15,870 nt of DNA from Candidatus Latescibacterota bacterium (GCA_012271065.1 JAAXHE010000193.1:1-15870); one strand, 5' to 3'. Positions 7,375 through 14,862 are shown, counted from the first letter of the stretch. A program made the numbers and translations. Notes: generated by a model from the sequence alone, not told the origin.

Positions 7375-7403
7375 TATAAAGGATAACTGTTGTTTGGTCT
7401 CAA
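7375..7403 (-). promoter_or_regulatory. Possible promoter of the isochorismatase-fold gene
   Basis: In an AT-rich patch on the minus strand, TTGAGA (7403-7398) lies 17 bp from TTTATA (7380-7375). A shifted -10 such as TATATA (7378-7373) with a 19-bp spacer is equally possible. The start point would be close to 7367, giving a leader of about 20 bases that includes the AAGGAGG site. Confidence 0.4.
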
Positions 7404-7493
7404 TTCGAAAAATACAACCAGGCAACACAGCGGCGGGGACTTTACAAATGACGCATTAGGCAGTAATGTGTCTAAGCAACCCCTGCTCTTGCT

Positions 7494-7517
7494 CCCCCTC
7501 TCCCCTGGGAGAGGGGG
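7494..7517. repeat. Palindromic intergenic repeat, CCCCCTCTCCC type
   Basis: CCCCCTCTCCC (7494-7504) and GGGAGAGGGGG (7507-7517) form a perfect 11-bp palindrome with a CT centre, followed by a further GGGGGGAGAGG run. I recall very similar CCCTCTCCC...GGGAGAGGG units as dispersed intergenic repeats in many uncultured bacterial genomes. Only one copy is in this window, so its repetitive nature here is inferred. Confidence 0.5.
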
Positions 7518-7529
7518 CAGGGGGGAGAG

Positions 7530-7554
7530 GTCTCGATCACGTCCCTGATGAGAC
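7530..7554 (-). terminator. Hairpin just past the CoA transferase stop
   Basis: Three bases after the CoA transferase stop, GTCTC (7530-7534) and ATCA (7536-7539) pair with TGAT (7546-7549) and GAGAC (7550-7554), giving a nine-pair stem with one bulged G and a six-base loop. No T-run follows on the minus strand, so it would be a non-canonical or processing hairpin rather than a clear intrinsic terminator. Confidence 0.25.
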
Positions 7555-7557
7555 GAT

Positions 7558-8763
7558 TCAGATGGCGCCATCGCTGCGGAGGTTCTCGATCTCCGAGGTC
7601 GAATAGCCCAGATAGTCGCCCAGGACCCGCTCGTTGTGTTCTCCCAGCGAGGGTCCGCGCCGGGGTTCGACCGACGGGCCGTCGACTTTTATAGGACTTG
7701 CCACGACCCTGGCGGCGCCGAACTCCGGATGCGGCAGCTCCAGAATCATGTCGTGCTCCGCCACGTGCGGGTCGGCGAAGGCCTGCGCAACGGTGTTCAC
7801 CGGCGCACAAGGCACCTTGCCCTTGAGCAGCGCAAGCCAGTCGGCGGTCGTCTTCCCGCGGAAGCGGTCCTTGAGAATCGGAACCAGCGTGTCCCGGTTT
7901 TCCAGGCGATCCTCAAAGGAGCGGAACCGGAAGTCCTCCGCCAGTTCCGGCGCCCCGAGAACGCAAACGAGATTTCGGAAGAACTTCTCCTTCGCGCACA
8001 TCACCACAAGCCAACCGTCTTTTGTCGGCACCACCTGCGACGGAATCTGCGACGGATGGGAAGAATCGGGCGTCCGTTCCGCCTCATAGCCCCTGGTCAG
8101 GTGCCACGCACCGACATATCCCAGATGCGCAAGCGCCGTATCGAACAGATTCACGTCCACGTCGCAACCCAGACCCGTCTGCCTGGCGCGGAAGATTGCG
8201 CTGGCCATGCCCAGCGACGCCATCGCGCCGGCGCCGAGGTCCACGAGGGAGAGTCCTGTTTTCGTCGGCGGGCCGTCCGGTTCTCCAGTAAGGCTCATCC
8301 AGCCGGCATAGCCCTGCATCAGATAGTCGTAACCCGGCTCGTCCGCGCGAGACCCGCTGCGCCCGAATGCCGAAAGCGAGCAGCACACGATCGAAGCCTT
8401 GACCTCGCTAAGAGACGGAAAGTCCAGGCCCAGCCGGGCGGGAAGGTCCCCGCGCAGGTTGTTGAAAACGCCATCCGAAATCCTCACCAGCCGATGCAGC
8501 ACCTCTCTGGATTCCGGATGCTGTAAATTCAACGTTATGCTCTTCTTGTTCCGATTGAAGCTTTGAAAATACAGGCTGTCGCGATCAGCGGTATACGGAG
8601 GCACATAACGCGCGACATCGCCGCGAGTCCCGGGGTTTTCGACCTTGATGATCTCCGCCCCCAGGTCCGCGAGCACCATCGTCCCCCACGGACCGGCGCC
8701 GAACTGCTCCACCGAGACAATCCTGATGCCGCTCAACGGCGGGTGCTGGTGTCTTTCCTGCAA
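7558..8763 (-). CDS. CaiB/BaiF family III CoA transferase
   Basis: A 401-residue family III CoA transferase, which moves CoA between carboxylic acids through an aspartyl thioester. The catalytic aspartate is D146 in EPGYDYLMQGYAGWMSLTG (142-160). Other family blocks are SVEQFGAGPWGTMVLADLGAEIIKVENP (17-44), NRNKKSITLNL (70-80), NLRGDLPARLGLDF (102-115) and PVNTVAQAFADPHV. The start is a TTG at 8763 with GAGGG a few bases upstream; no in-frame ATG precedes it before a stop at 8803-8805, and the first conserved block begins at residue 11. It lies 71 bp downstream of the CitE-like gene on the same strand and is probably the last gene of that operon. The context suggests activation of a C5 dicarboxylate such as itaconate, mesaconate or citramalate. 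Family is certain; the substrate is inferred. Confidence 0.92.
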   Translation of the reverse strand: MQERHQHPPLSGIRIVSVEQFGAGPWGTMVLADLGAEIIKVENPGTRGDVARYVPPYTADRDSLYFQSFNRNKKSITLNLQHPESREVLHRLVRISDGVFNNLRGDLPARLGLDFPSLSEVKASIVCCSLSAFGRSGSRADEPGYDYLMQGYAGWMSLTGEPDGPPTKTGLSLVDLGAGAMASLGMASAIFRARQTGLGCDVDVNLFDTALAHLGYVGAWHLTRGYEAERTPDSSHPSQIPSQVVPTKDGWLVVMCAKEKFFRNLVCVLGAPELAEDFRFRSFEDRLENRDTLVPILKDRFRGKTTADWLALLKGKVPCAPVNTVAQAFADPHVAEHDMILELPHPEFGAARVVASPIKVDGPSVEPRRGPSLGEHNERVLGDYLGYSTSEIENLRSDGAI

Positions 8764-8834
8764 GTGACCCTCATGCCCGTGGAAGCTACTTGAAATTGAA
8801 CCTCACGCGAAAGAAACGAAAAAACCGGTCCGGC

Positions 8835-9692
8835 TCAAGCGCGTTCGTCCCCGAGCCGGCCCAGAATCCTTCGAGCCTGTTCCAGGACCGGTCTGTCGAC
8901 CATCCGGCCGTCCACGACCGCGGCGCCTTCCGTTTGGCAACCGAAGGCCGTGACGATCCTCCTCGCCCGCGTTACCTCGTCCCCCGTGGGGCTGAAAATC
9001 TCATTCACCGCGCCCACCTGGTCCGGGTGAATCACGGCTTTCCCGGAAAATCCGAGGTCCCTGGCCCGCCGCGCTTCCAGGGCCAGTCCCTCAGAATCAC
9101 GGACGTCGGTAAAGACCTTGTCTATGGCCGTTATTCGTCCGCTGGCCGCGGCGACAGCCAGCGCCGACCGGGCGTAGTCGAACAAACCCTGACCCGGATG
9201 CGAAAAAAGGCCCATATCGAGCGCGAAGTCCTCCGCGCCGAACATGAGCCCCGCCAGCCGGGGCGTGGCGGTTGCAATCGCCGGAGCCTGGACCAGACCC
9301 CCGGCGCTCTCAATTGTCGCCAGCAGCCTGAGGGTGCCGGACGGCATATCTACCGATGTCTCGTGTCCGTCGAGCCACCGGTGCATTTCAAGCACATCAT
9401 TAGGACCCTGTACCTTGGGCAACACGAGGCCGTGCAGGCCCGCTCCGGATAGCGCCCGCAGATCGGCGCGCAACTCCGGGGACCCTGCCGCGTGAACCCT
9501 CACGAACGGAGTCGCGCCTTCCGGGACGCGCCCAAGCGCGGCAGCCACCGTCCCGCGCGCGTCGTCCTTACTGCGCGGCGGGACGCCGTCTTCCAGATCC
9601 AGGATGACGACATCCGGCGAAAGACCGAATGCCCTTTCGATCATCCGCTGCCGGTGCCCCGGCACAAACAGCCAGGACCGCATCGCCTTCAC
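8835..9692 (-). CDS. HpcH/HpaI aldolase family, CitE-like (hydroxyacyl-CoA) lyase
   Basis: A 285-residue CitE-like TIM-barrel lyase that would cleave a beta-hydroxyacyl-CoA such as citramalyl- or methylmalyl-CoA into two smaller units. Motifs in order are RSWLFVPGHRQRM (5-17), VVILDLEDGVPPRSKDDAR (28-46), FVRVHA (63-68) with the substrate-binding R65, GLVLPKV (88-94), ATIESAGGL (125-133) with Mg ligand E128, FGAEDFALDMG (151-161) with Mg ligand D155, and GFSGKAVIHPDQVGAVNEIF (214-233). I chose GTG 9692 because it overlaps the stop of the MaoC gene as GTGA and has GAGGAG eight bases upstream; ATG 9683, three codons later, is the alternative. Upstream in-frame starts to 9884 lie inside the MaoC gene. 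Pairing with a MaoC hydratase is typical of itaconate and related pathways. Confidence 0.9.
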   Translation of the reverse strand: MKAMRSWLFVPGHRQRMIERAFGLSPDVVILDLEDGVPPRSKDDARGTVAAALGRVPEGATPFVRVHAAGSPELRADLRALSGAGLHGLVLPKVQGPNDVLEMHRWLDGHETSVDMPSGTLRLLATIESAGGLVQAPAIATATPRLAGLMFGAEDFALDMGLFSHPGQGLFDYARSALAVAAASGRITAIDKVFTDVRDSEGLALEARRARDLGFSGKAVIHPDQVGAVNEIFSPTGDEVTRARRIVTAFGCQTEGAAVVDGRMVDRPVLEQARRILGRLGDERA

Positions 9693-10219
9693 CCGTCCTT
9701 CTCCTCGTGAATCTCGGGAAAGTCTGCTCCGGCCGGCGCGTGCGCCCTCTTGTAGATCATTACACTGCGCGTCAGGTCGATCACGACGTGCCCGTCCTGA
9801 TTGACTCCCCGGGTCCGCACCTTTACGATGCCCGCTTCCGGAAACGACTTCGACGCGCGCCTGGCGAGCACCTCCGTCTCGCAATAGAGCGTATCTCCCA
9901 CGAAAACCGGATTGGGAAGCCGGACTTCGCTCCAGCCCAGATTCGCCATCGCCCGCTCACTTACGTCGGGCACGCTCATGCCAACGACCAGCGCCAGCGT
10001 AAACGTGCTGTTCACCAGGATCTTTCCCCACCGCGTGCTGCGGGCATACGCCTCGTCAAAATGAAGCGGATTGGTATTCAGCGTCAGGTGCGTGAACAAC
10101 TGGTTGTCGGCCTCCGTCACCGTTCTTCCGAAACGGCTCCGATAGACATCGCCCACGGCGAAGTCCTCATAACACCTGCCGGTCCAGCCCTGTACCACCT
10201 TTTTTTCTCTTTTCTCCAT
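9689..10219 (-). CDS. MaoC-type hot-dog hydratase, itaconyl-/mesaconyl-CoA hydratase-like
   Basis: A 176-residue hot-dog-fold enoyl-CoA hydratase of the MaoC family. The signature region is LFTHLTLNTNPLHFDEAYA (41-59), with H53 of the hydratase motif; the usual Asp before NPxH is N48. This N variant, with NLGWSEVRLPNPVFVGDT (93-110), is what I associate with itaconyl-CoA and 2-methylfumaryl-CoA hydratase-like members next to CitE-like lyases. ATG 10219 has AGAGGT about six bases upstream. Earlier in-frame starts up to 10441 would add a basic segment with no family match. It is the first gene of the operon and its stop overlaps the start of the lyase gene. It would hydrate a methyl-branched unsaturated acyl-CoA before cleavage. 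Family is confident; exact substrate is inferred. Confidence 0.9.
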   Translation of the reverse strand: MEKREKKVVQGWTGRCYEDFAVGDVYRSRFGRTVTEADNQLFTHLTLNTNPLHFDEAYARSTRWGKILVNSTFTLALVVGMSVPDVSERAMANLGWSEVRLPNPVFVGDTLYCETEVLARRASKSFPEAGIVKVRTRGVNQDGHVVIDLTRSVMIYKRAHAPAGADFPEIHEEKDG

Positions 10220-10323
10220 ACAAGACCTCTTTGCACCCACTGCACGCGCGTTTCGGCACTTCGACGACCCGCGCCGCTTCAGGGCCGGCCCGCAACCGCA
10301 GTGACGTCGAAAACGCTTTTGGG

Positions 10324-10352
10324 TTGACATCCCGACCGCGATCGTCCATAAT
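10324..10352 (+). promoter_or_regulatory. Near-consensus sigma70 promoter of the MFS gene
   Basis: TTGACA (10324-10329), 17 bp, CATAAT (10347-10352): an exact -35 and a -10 one base off consensus. The start point is predicted near 10359, with a leader of about 85 bases to ATG 10445. On the other strand the same bases read TATTAT, so a minus-strand promoter for the MaoC operon may share this -10, but no good -35 is seen for it. Confidence 0.6.
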
Positions 10353-10444
10353 AGGCGCGCTTGAAAATCACGACTAAATATGATTTCGCCGCGATTTGTT
10401 GTCCAGCGCTTTCGAACGCGAATCGCCATAATCCGGTTCAATTA

Positions 10445-11671
10445 ATGTCCGAACCATCCTCCGCAGGCCTTAAGGAGTTGCTGAACCGCCGGTTCGTCGC
10501 CCTTCTCGTCGTATCCTTCCTTGCCAGTTTCGTCTCCTCCCCTCTCTATTCCTCGCTCCTTCCCGTGTACGTGGAAGCCGGCCTCGCCCGGTCTCCACTC
10601 TTTTCCGCCGGCCTGCGCGGACTCTTCTTCATGCTGGGGGGTCTCTGTTCCATTCCCGCCGGCATGCTGTGCGATGCCTTCGGTATCAAACGGGTACTCA
10701 TTCTGGGCCAGTTCGGACCGCTGGTGGCCGGCGCGATCTTTCTCACCGGCGACCCCTATCTCCTTTCGGCCCTCTGTATCGGCCTGGGCATGACGTTCGG
10801 TTTCAGCAGTACGGGCGGACAGAGCTATCTCCTGGGCGCGGTTCCTGCCCGGGTCCTGGGTATGGCTGCGGGCGGATACTTCCTGAGCAGCACGCTCGGC
10901 AGCGCCGCGGGAAACCTGCTGGCCGGACCCATTGCGGACAACCTGGGATATCAGAGCCTCGGGCATCTGGCCTGCGCGACCGCCGCGGGCATCGTCGTTC
11001 TGTCCCTCGTCCTGTTGCCCAGCCTTCCGCGCCGTGAAACCAACGAGAGATCGGCCACGCGCTCCCTGGCAGGTTTTATCGACCTCTGCCGGCGGCGGGA
11101 AGTACGCCTGCTCTTGGCCATCCGGTACCTGCCCACCAGCTACTGGGGCGCCGTGACCCTGCTCATACCGCTGCTCATCTTTCGGGTCTCAGGGACCAAC
11201 ACGTCGGTTACCACGTACAGCGCCATCAGCCTGGTCGCGGCCTGCGTGTCGCAGTTGCTCACGGGCAGGCTGGTCGATCGTATCGGCCGCTGGAAACCCG
11301 TCGTCATCTCATCCTCGCTTGTCGCCGTCAGTGCAGTGGGCCTGACGTTTACGGCGCACACGCTCGCGGGACTGTACATCTTCGGGATCGTGGCTTCCGT
11401 TTTCGCGTGGTCCCTTTCCACGACCATGCCCGGTATTCTCCAACTGACCGCCCGTGAAGGCGAAGAGGGTCGCGTGGTCGGCAGTGCGCACGTTGCGTGG
11501 AGCGCCGGCATGCTGTCCGGGAGCCTGGGCGGCGGAAAACTCATCGACTGGGGCACTTCTTTACCCTTCGCGATCGGCGCCGTCTTCGCCCTGGGTGCGG
11601 TTGCCTGCGGCATCGGACTTTACTATTTTCACAGGGCATCCGATCCCGGTCCCGGACGGCGCCCCGAATAG
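10445..11671 (+). CDS. MFS transporter
   Basis: A 408-residue major facilitator superfamily transporter with about twelve hydrophobic segments, the normal size. The loop between helices 2 and 3 carries a motif A, GMLCDAFGIKRVLILG (73-88), and its duplicated form LTGRLVDRIGRWKPVV lies before helix 9. A charged central loop (RRETNERSATRS) separates the two halves. ATG 10445 starts a short polar N-terminus leading into the first helix. Its ribosome site is poor, and the in-frame TTG at 10361 would add 28 residues without family likeness. It is divergent from the CoA-pathway operon, sharing a 225-bp region, so it could carry the acid degraded by that operon or export a product. Motif A and sequence do not show the substrate or direction. 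Confidence 0.88.
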   Translation: MSEPSSAGLKELLNRRFVALLVVSFLASFVSSPLYSSLLPVYVEAGLARSPLFSAGLRGLFFMLGGLCSIPAGMLCDAFGIKRVLILGQFGPLVAGAIFLTGDPYLLSALCIGLGMTFGFSSTGGQSYLLGAVPARVLGMAAGGYFLSSTLGSAAGNLLAGPIADNLGYQSLGHLACATAAGIVVLSLVLLPSLPRRETNERSATRSLAGFIDLCRRREVRLLLAIRYLPTSYWGAVTLLIPLLIFRVSGTNTSVTTYSAISLVAACVSQLLTGRLVDRIGRWKPVVISSSLVAVSAVGLTFTAHTLAGLYIFGIVASVFAWSLSTTMPGILQLTAREGEEGRVVGSAHVAWSAGMLSGSLGGGKLIDWGTSLPFAIGAVFALGAVACGIGLYYFHRASDPGPGRRPE

Positions 11672-11710
11672 GTTCACCTGAACGACGCCGGTTCGGCGAA
11701 AAAGATGCGC

Positions 11711-11738
11711 TTGCTTGCCGGTCACAGATCCGTATATT
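11711..11738 (+). promoter_or_regulatory. Weak promoter-like motif upstream of the Gfo/Idh operon
   Basis: TTGCTT (11711-11716), 16 bp, TATATT (11733-11738), facing the Gfo/Idh gene. The -35 matches only three bases. If used, the transcript would contain the whole long inverted repeat in its leader. The rest of 11672-11794 holds two short hairpins, GTTCA-CC-TGAAC (11672-11683) and CGCCG-GTT-CGGCG (11686-11698), neither with a T-run, so no clear terminator follows the MFS gene. Confidence 0.22.
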
Positions 11739-11794
11739 CGTCTGAATTCAGCCGATTCTCTCGAAAACCGGCCTCGAACCCCCATTCGCGCTGC

Positions 11795-11958
11795 AGAAGT
11801 TGTTTTAAAATTCGCGGTGCGTTCCCGAGCGCGAGCGAAAGGGCGTCGGTCAAGGCGGGCGAATCCGCCCGTATCTACTGATACGGGCGGATTTGACCAA
11901 CGCAGACCGACGCTCTTGCAACCGCGCGAAGACCGCCGAGGATTTTTAAACAGCTTCT
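11795..11958. repeat. 164-bp imperfect inverted repeat (MITE-like element or long hairpin)
   Basis: The two arms, 11795-11875 and 11880-11958, are inverted copies. The outer ends read AGAAGTTGTTTTAAAAT and, from the other side, AGAAGCTGTTTAAAAAT. An inner block GCGTCGGTC (11843-11851) pairs with 11905-11913, and the centre is a perfect 14-bp stem (11862-11875 with 11880-11893) around TACT. Mismatches and small indels lie between these blocks. The small size, near-identical ends and lack of a gene fit a non-autonomous insertion element. No target-site duplication is evident. It ends 19 bp before the Gfo/Idh start codon, so that gene's leader probably includes part or all of it. A small open frame across it (11715-11960) shows no protein likeness. 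Confidence 0.7.
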
Positions 11959-11977
11959 AAAGAACCAGAGGTATTCA

Positions 11978-13150
11978 ATGGATGACATTCGCGTTGGCCT
12001 CGTCGGCCTTGGACACAGGGGCCTGCACTGGCTCCGTCTGCTCCAGCGCCTCCGCGGCTACCGGATCACGGCCGTGTGCGACCCCATCGCGCCACTGCAC
12101 GAACGGGCGCTCGCCGCGCTTGATCACCCGGCCACCGCGTATTCGGCGTACGAGGACATACTGGCCGACCGCGACGTGGACGCCATCGCCCTCTGCGTCC
12201 GTTGCAGAGAACAGGGCGCGATGGCGGCGATGGCCCTGGAAGCCGGCAAACACGTAAACTCCGAAGTGCCCGCCGCCCACACCCTGGAAGACTGCTGGCG
12301 GATCGTCACCCGGGTTGAACGCACCGGTCTGGTCTACCATCTGGCCGAGCAAACGAGGTACTGGGGTTTCGTGGACACATGGCGGGACCTCGTGGCGCAG
12401 GGGCGGCTGGGCAGGGTCACCTTCTGCGAAGGCCAGTATATCGGCTACTACGGTACGAGGCAGTTCTTTCAGGACCCGAATACGGGAAACTTCCATACGG
12501 TAGAACAACTGGACGAACACCCCGGGGCCAGGCCGACCTGGCTTCACGAAATGCCGCCCATCCACTACCTTCCTCACGAACTCAGCCCCATGCTCAGGGT
12601 CCTGGACGACCGTGTGGTGGAAGTGACGGCCATGAGTACGACCGGGCCGAGCTATTCCCATCCCGAAATCGGCCAGCCCGACATCCAGGTGGCGCTGATG
12701 AAAACCGAAAAAGATGCGATTTTACGGATGGCCGCCGGATTCACACAAAAAATCCCCAGCAGCCGGGGTCACCACTGGTACCAGATACTCGGCACAAGGG
12801 GCAGCGTTGAATGGAAGCGTTCGCAGAGAGGACGACCACTCATGTGGCTGGCCGATGACCAGATGCACGACATGGCCGAGGTCGACTGGCGTTTCGAGCG
12901 TACCGACGCCGCGCCCGAGGCGCGCGCAAGCGGCCACGGCGACGCCGACTATTACGTGCACGCCGCATTCCGCGACGCCGTCCGCGACGGCAAGGCCCTG
13001 GAGTTCGACGTCTACCGGGCGATCGAGACAGCCGCACCGGCCATCCTCGCGGCGGACTCCATCGATTGCGGCGCCAAGCCGATGAAAGTGCCCGAATTTC
13101 GTCCGACGGACGCCAGGGCCAACGGCGTCATGCCGAAGGAAGCAGACTGA
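11978..13150 (+). CDS. Gfo/Idh/MocA family oxidoreductase, GH109-like
   Basis: A 390-residue NAD(P)-dependent sugar dehydrogenase-type protein. The Rossmann motif GLVGLGHRG (7-15) gives GxGxxG at the N-terminus. The usual EKP motif is EVPAA (96-100, within GKHVNSEVPAAHTLEDCW), a variant typical of the GH109 alpha-N-acetylgalactosaminidase-like branch, where bound NAD+ supports glycoside cleavage. The C-terminal domain carries PPIHYLPHELSPMLRVLDDRVVEVT (193-217), where family histidines line the active site. ATG 11978 follows AGAGGT at good spacing, and no earlier start fits. It is the first gene of a three-gene operon; its stop and the next start overlap as TGATG. With two deacetylase-type partners it suggests work on N-acetylated or glycosylated substrates. 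Fold is certain; the choice between dehydrogenase and NAD-dependent glycosidase is open. Confidence 0.9.
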   Translation: MDDIRVGLVGLGHRGLHWLRLLQRLRGYRITAVCDPIAPLHERALAALDHPATAYSAYEDILADRDVDAIALCVRCREQGAMAAMALEAGKHVNSEVPAAHTLEDCWRIVTRVERTGLVYHLAEQTRYWGFVDTWRDLVAQGRLGRVTFCEGQYIGYYGTRQFFQDPNTGNFHTVEQLDEHPGARPTWLHEMPPIHYLPHELSPMLRVLDDRVVEVTAMSTTGPSYSHPEIGQPDIQVALMKTEKDAILRMAAGFTQKIPSSRGHHWYQILGTRGSVEWKRSQRGRPLMWLADDQMHDMAEVDWRFERTDAAPEARASGHGDADYYVHAAFRDAVRDGKALEFDVYRAIETAAPAILAADSIDCGAKPMKVPEFRPTDARANGVMPKEAD

Positions 13151-14862
13151 TGCAGATCGGCATAATAACAAACCGTTCCAAGCTCTCGGCCTACATCGCC
13201 GAGATTCTCAAGACCTGGGGTCTGCCCCTATTCGCGCCAGTCTCCGACGACATGGTACCGGGACTGGAACCGGCCGATTTTCCGGTGCTTGTGTGTCCGG
13301 CTTACCATGACGAAGCCACGCTGTCCGACTACGCCCGGGGGGGAGGCACGGTTCTCTGCTTCCTCCCGGGAAGGGCGCTTGCGCGCGCCGCAGGACTGAA
13401 GGTGCGCGGCACGAAAGAACCGCCGCTGCGTCTGCGCAATGTCGCGTATCCCACCGGCGGCCTGGCCGGCGAATTCGTTCCGGTCGTGGGATCTGTTCAC
13501 ACGTGGGAACTTTCGGAAACCGCGAAACCACTGGCCTTTCTGTCTCGCCCGGGGCGCTATGGCGGCGAAACCGCGGGCATTGCGGAGACCCGGATCGGCG
13601 ACGGTCGAATCGTCTCATTCGCCTTCGACCTGCCCCGTTGCGTTCTTCTGCTGCGGCAGGGCGATCCCGATCTCGCGGAAAGGATTCCCGACGGGGATGG
13701 CTGCGCGAGGCCGACGCACATGGCCGCCCGCGTAGGCCCGTACGATGCCGGATGGATCCCCCACGCCGACCTGCTTTCGCGGTTGTTCGCAGACCTGGCC
13801 CGCAGGTACCTGCCCGCGCCGGTTCCCGTTCTGTCCCATCTTCCCCGCTCCGCACGGGGCATCCTGCTCTACTCCGGCGACGAGGACTACGCCGACGTGG
13901 CGTCTAACGAGGACGAGTTCAACGGCGTCGCCGACGCCGGGGGACGCATGAGCCTGTATATCATACCCGACCTCACCAAATCCACGCCCGGGGACGTGGC
14001 AAGATACGCAAGACGCCACGACATCGGACCTCACCCGAACCTTCGCCCGCTGGATGGGCGTCCCGTATCGGAACGCGTTGCCGAATTTGAGCGCCAGATC
14101 CGCCTGTTCGAAGAGACCTTCCGGATTCCCGCGCGTACCGTGCGCAATCACTGCACGGCATGGGCCGGCTATCTGGACCTCGTGGACGTCATGGAAAGAC
14201 TCGGCGTGCAGATGGACGGCAACTACTTCTCGGGGACCTACATGAAAGACAGAGAGAGCGCACCCTACGCGTCCTTCGGCGCGGCGCTTCCCATGCGCTT
14301 CTGCCACCCGGACGGGCGCCTCGTCAATGTCTATCAGCAGCATACGCACCTCATAGACGACGGCATGTTCGGCCCGCAGGACTATTCTTACAAGCTGTCC
14401 CCGGCTGTATTTTCGGTCATGATCGAACGCATTTTTACGGATATAACGACCCGTTTCCACACACCTTACGGCGTCTGTATCCATCCCGGAAACTGGGTGA
14501 AATTTTCGGAGGAACAGGGCCGGGAACTGCTTCGACAGGCAAACAGGAAAGGCCTGCCAATCTGGTCATTCGACCAGTGGGCGGCCTTCTGGAGCGCACG
14601 CGATACCTGGCGCTTCGCCGACGTGCGATGGAACGGGTCAAGACTCGGATTCAACCTGCAGGGCCGTTCGCAACACCCCGATCTCCGCATCCAGATTCCG
14701 CAACAGTTCTCCGGCACGTCAGTCGGTGAGGTCCGGGTGGACGGGAAAACGGCTCGTACGGACAAGGATGTCCGATACCGTGAACACGTCGGCCTCGTGA
14801 CCATTCCCGGGGATGGAAACGAGATATCGATCGAGGTCGACTACCACCCGGATCCGAACTGA
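13150..14862 (+). CDS. NodB-fold polysaccharide deacetylase-like protein with GATase1-like N-domain
   Basis: A 570-residue three-part protein. Residues 1-225 look like a class I glutamine-amidotransferase/ThuA-like or beta-galactosidase-trimerisation-like domain (VLVCPAYHDEATLSDYARGGGTVLCFLPG, 47-74; GDGRIVSFAFDLPR, 150-163). Residues 235-480 resemble the NodB/polysaccharide deacetylase barrel: GILLYSGDEDYAD (237-249) for the Asp motif, HDIGPHPNL (290-298) for the His motif and VRNHCTAWAGY (331-341) for motif 3. The second His of the usual HxxxH is absent (R299). Residues 485-570 look like a small beta domain. No signal peptide is visible. ATG 13150 overlaps the preceding stop by one base, with GGAAG upstream; the earlier starts to 13066 lie inside the Gfo/Idh gene. 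Deacetylase activity is a guess from fold; the context supports carbohydrate work. Confidence 0.65.
   Translation: MQIGIITNRSKLSAYIAEILKTWGLPLFAPVSDDMVPGLEPADFPVLVCPAYHDEATLSDYARGGGTVLCFLPGRALARAAGLKVRGTKEPPLRLRNVAYPTGGLAGEFVPVVGSVHTWELSETAKPLAFLSRPGRYGGETAGIAETRIGDGRIVSFAFDLPRCVLLLRQGDPDLAERIPDGDGCARPTHMAARVGPYDAGWIPHADLLSRLFADLARRYLPAPVPVLSHLPRSARGILLYSGDEDYADVASNEDEFNGVADAGGRMSLYIIPDLTKSTPGDVARYARRHDIGPHPNLRPLDGRPVSERVAEFERQIRLFEETFRIPARTVRNHCTAWAGYLDLVDVMERLGVQMDGNYFSGTYMKDRESAPYASFGAALPMRFCHPDGRLVNVYQQHTHLIDDGMFGPQDYSYKLSPAVFSVMIERIFTDITTRFHTPYGVCIHPGNWVKFSEEQGRELLRQANRKGLPIWSFDQWAAFWSARDTWRFADVRWNGSRLGFNLQGRSQHPDLRIQIPQQFSGTSVGEVRVDGKTARTDKDVRYREHVGLVTIPGDGNEISIEVDYHPDPN

Noticed and set aside
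7494..7530. G/C-rich palindrome as a CRISPR or origin element
   Set aside because: There is a single unit with no spacer pattern and no associated genes.
7636..8526. 296-codon open frame on the + strand
   Set aside because: Antisense to the family III CoA transferase with its catalytic Asp motif; long shadow frames are expected in GC-rich genes.
9683..9884. Longer N-terminus for the CitE-like lyase from 9884
   Set aside because: The added segment is the MaoC coding end in another frame and matches nothing in the family; GTG 9692 has the ribosome site.
11715..11960. Small open frame across the inverted repeat
   Set aside because: Most of it is the two arms of the repeat; no ribosome site and no protein pattern.
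13615..14484. 289-codon open frame on the - strand
   Set aside because: Lies opposite the NodB-like gene, which is joined to its neighbours by overlap; no recognisable motif in the minus frame.
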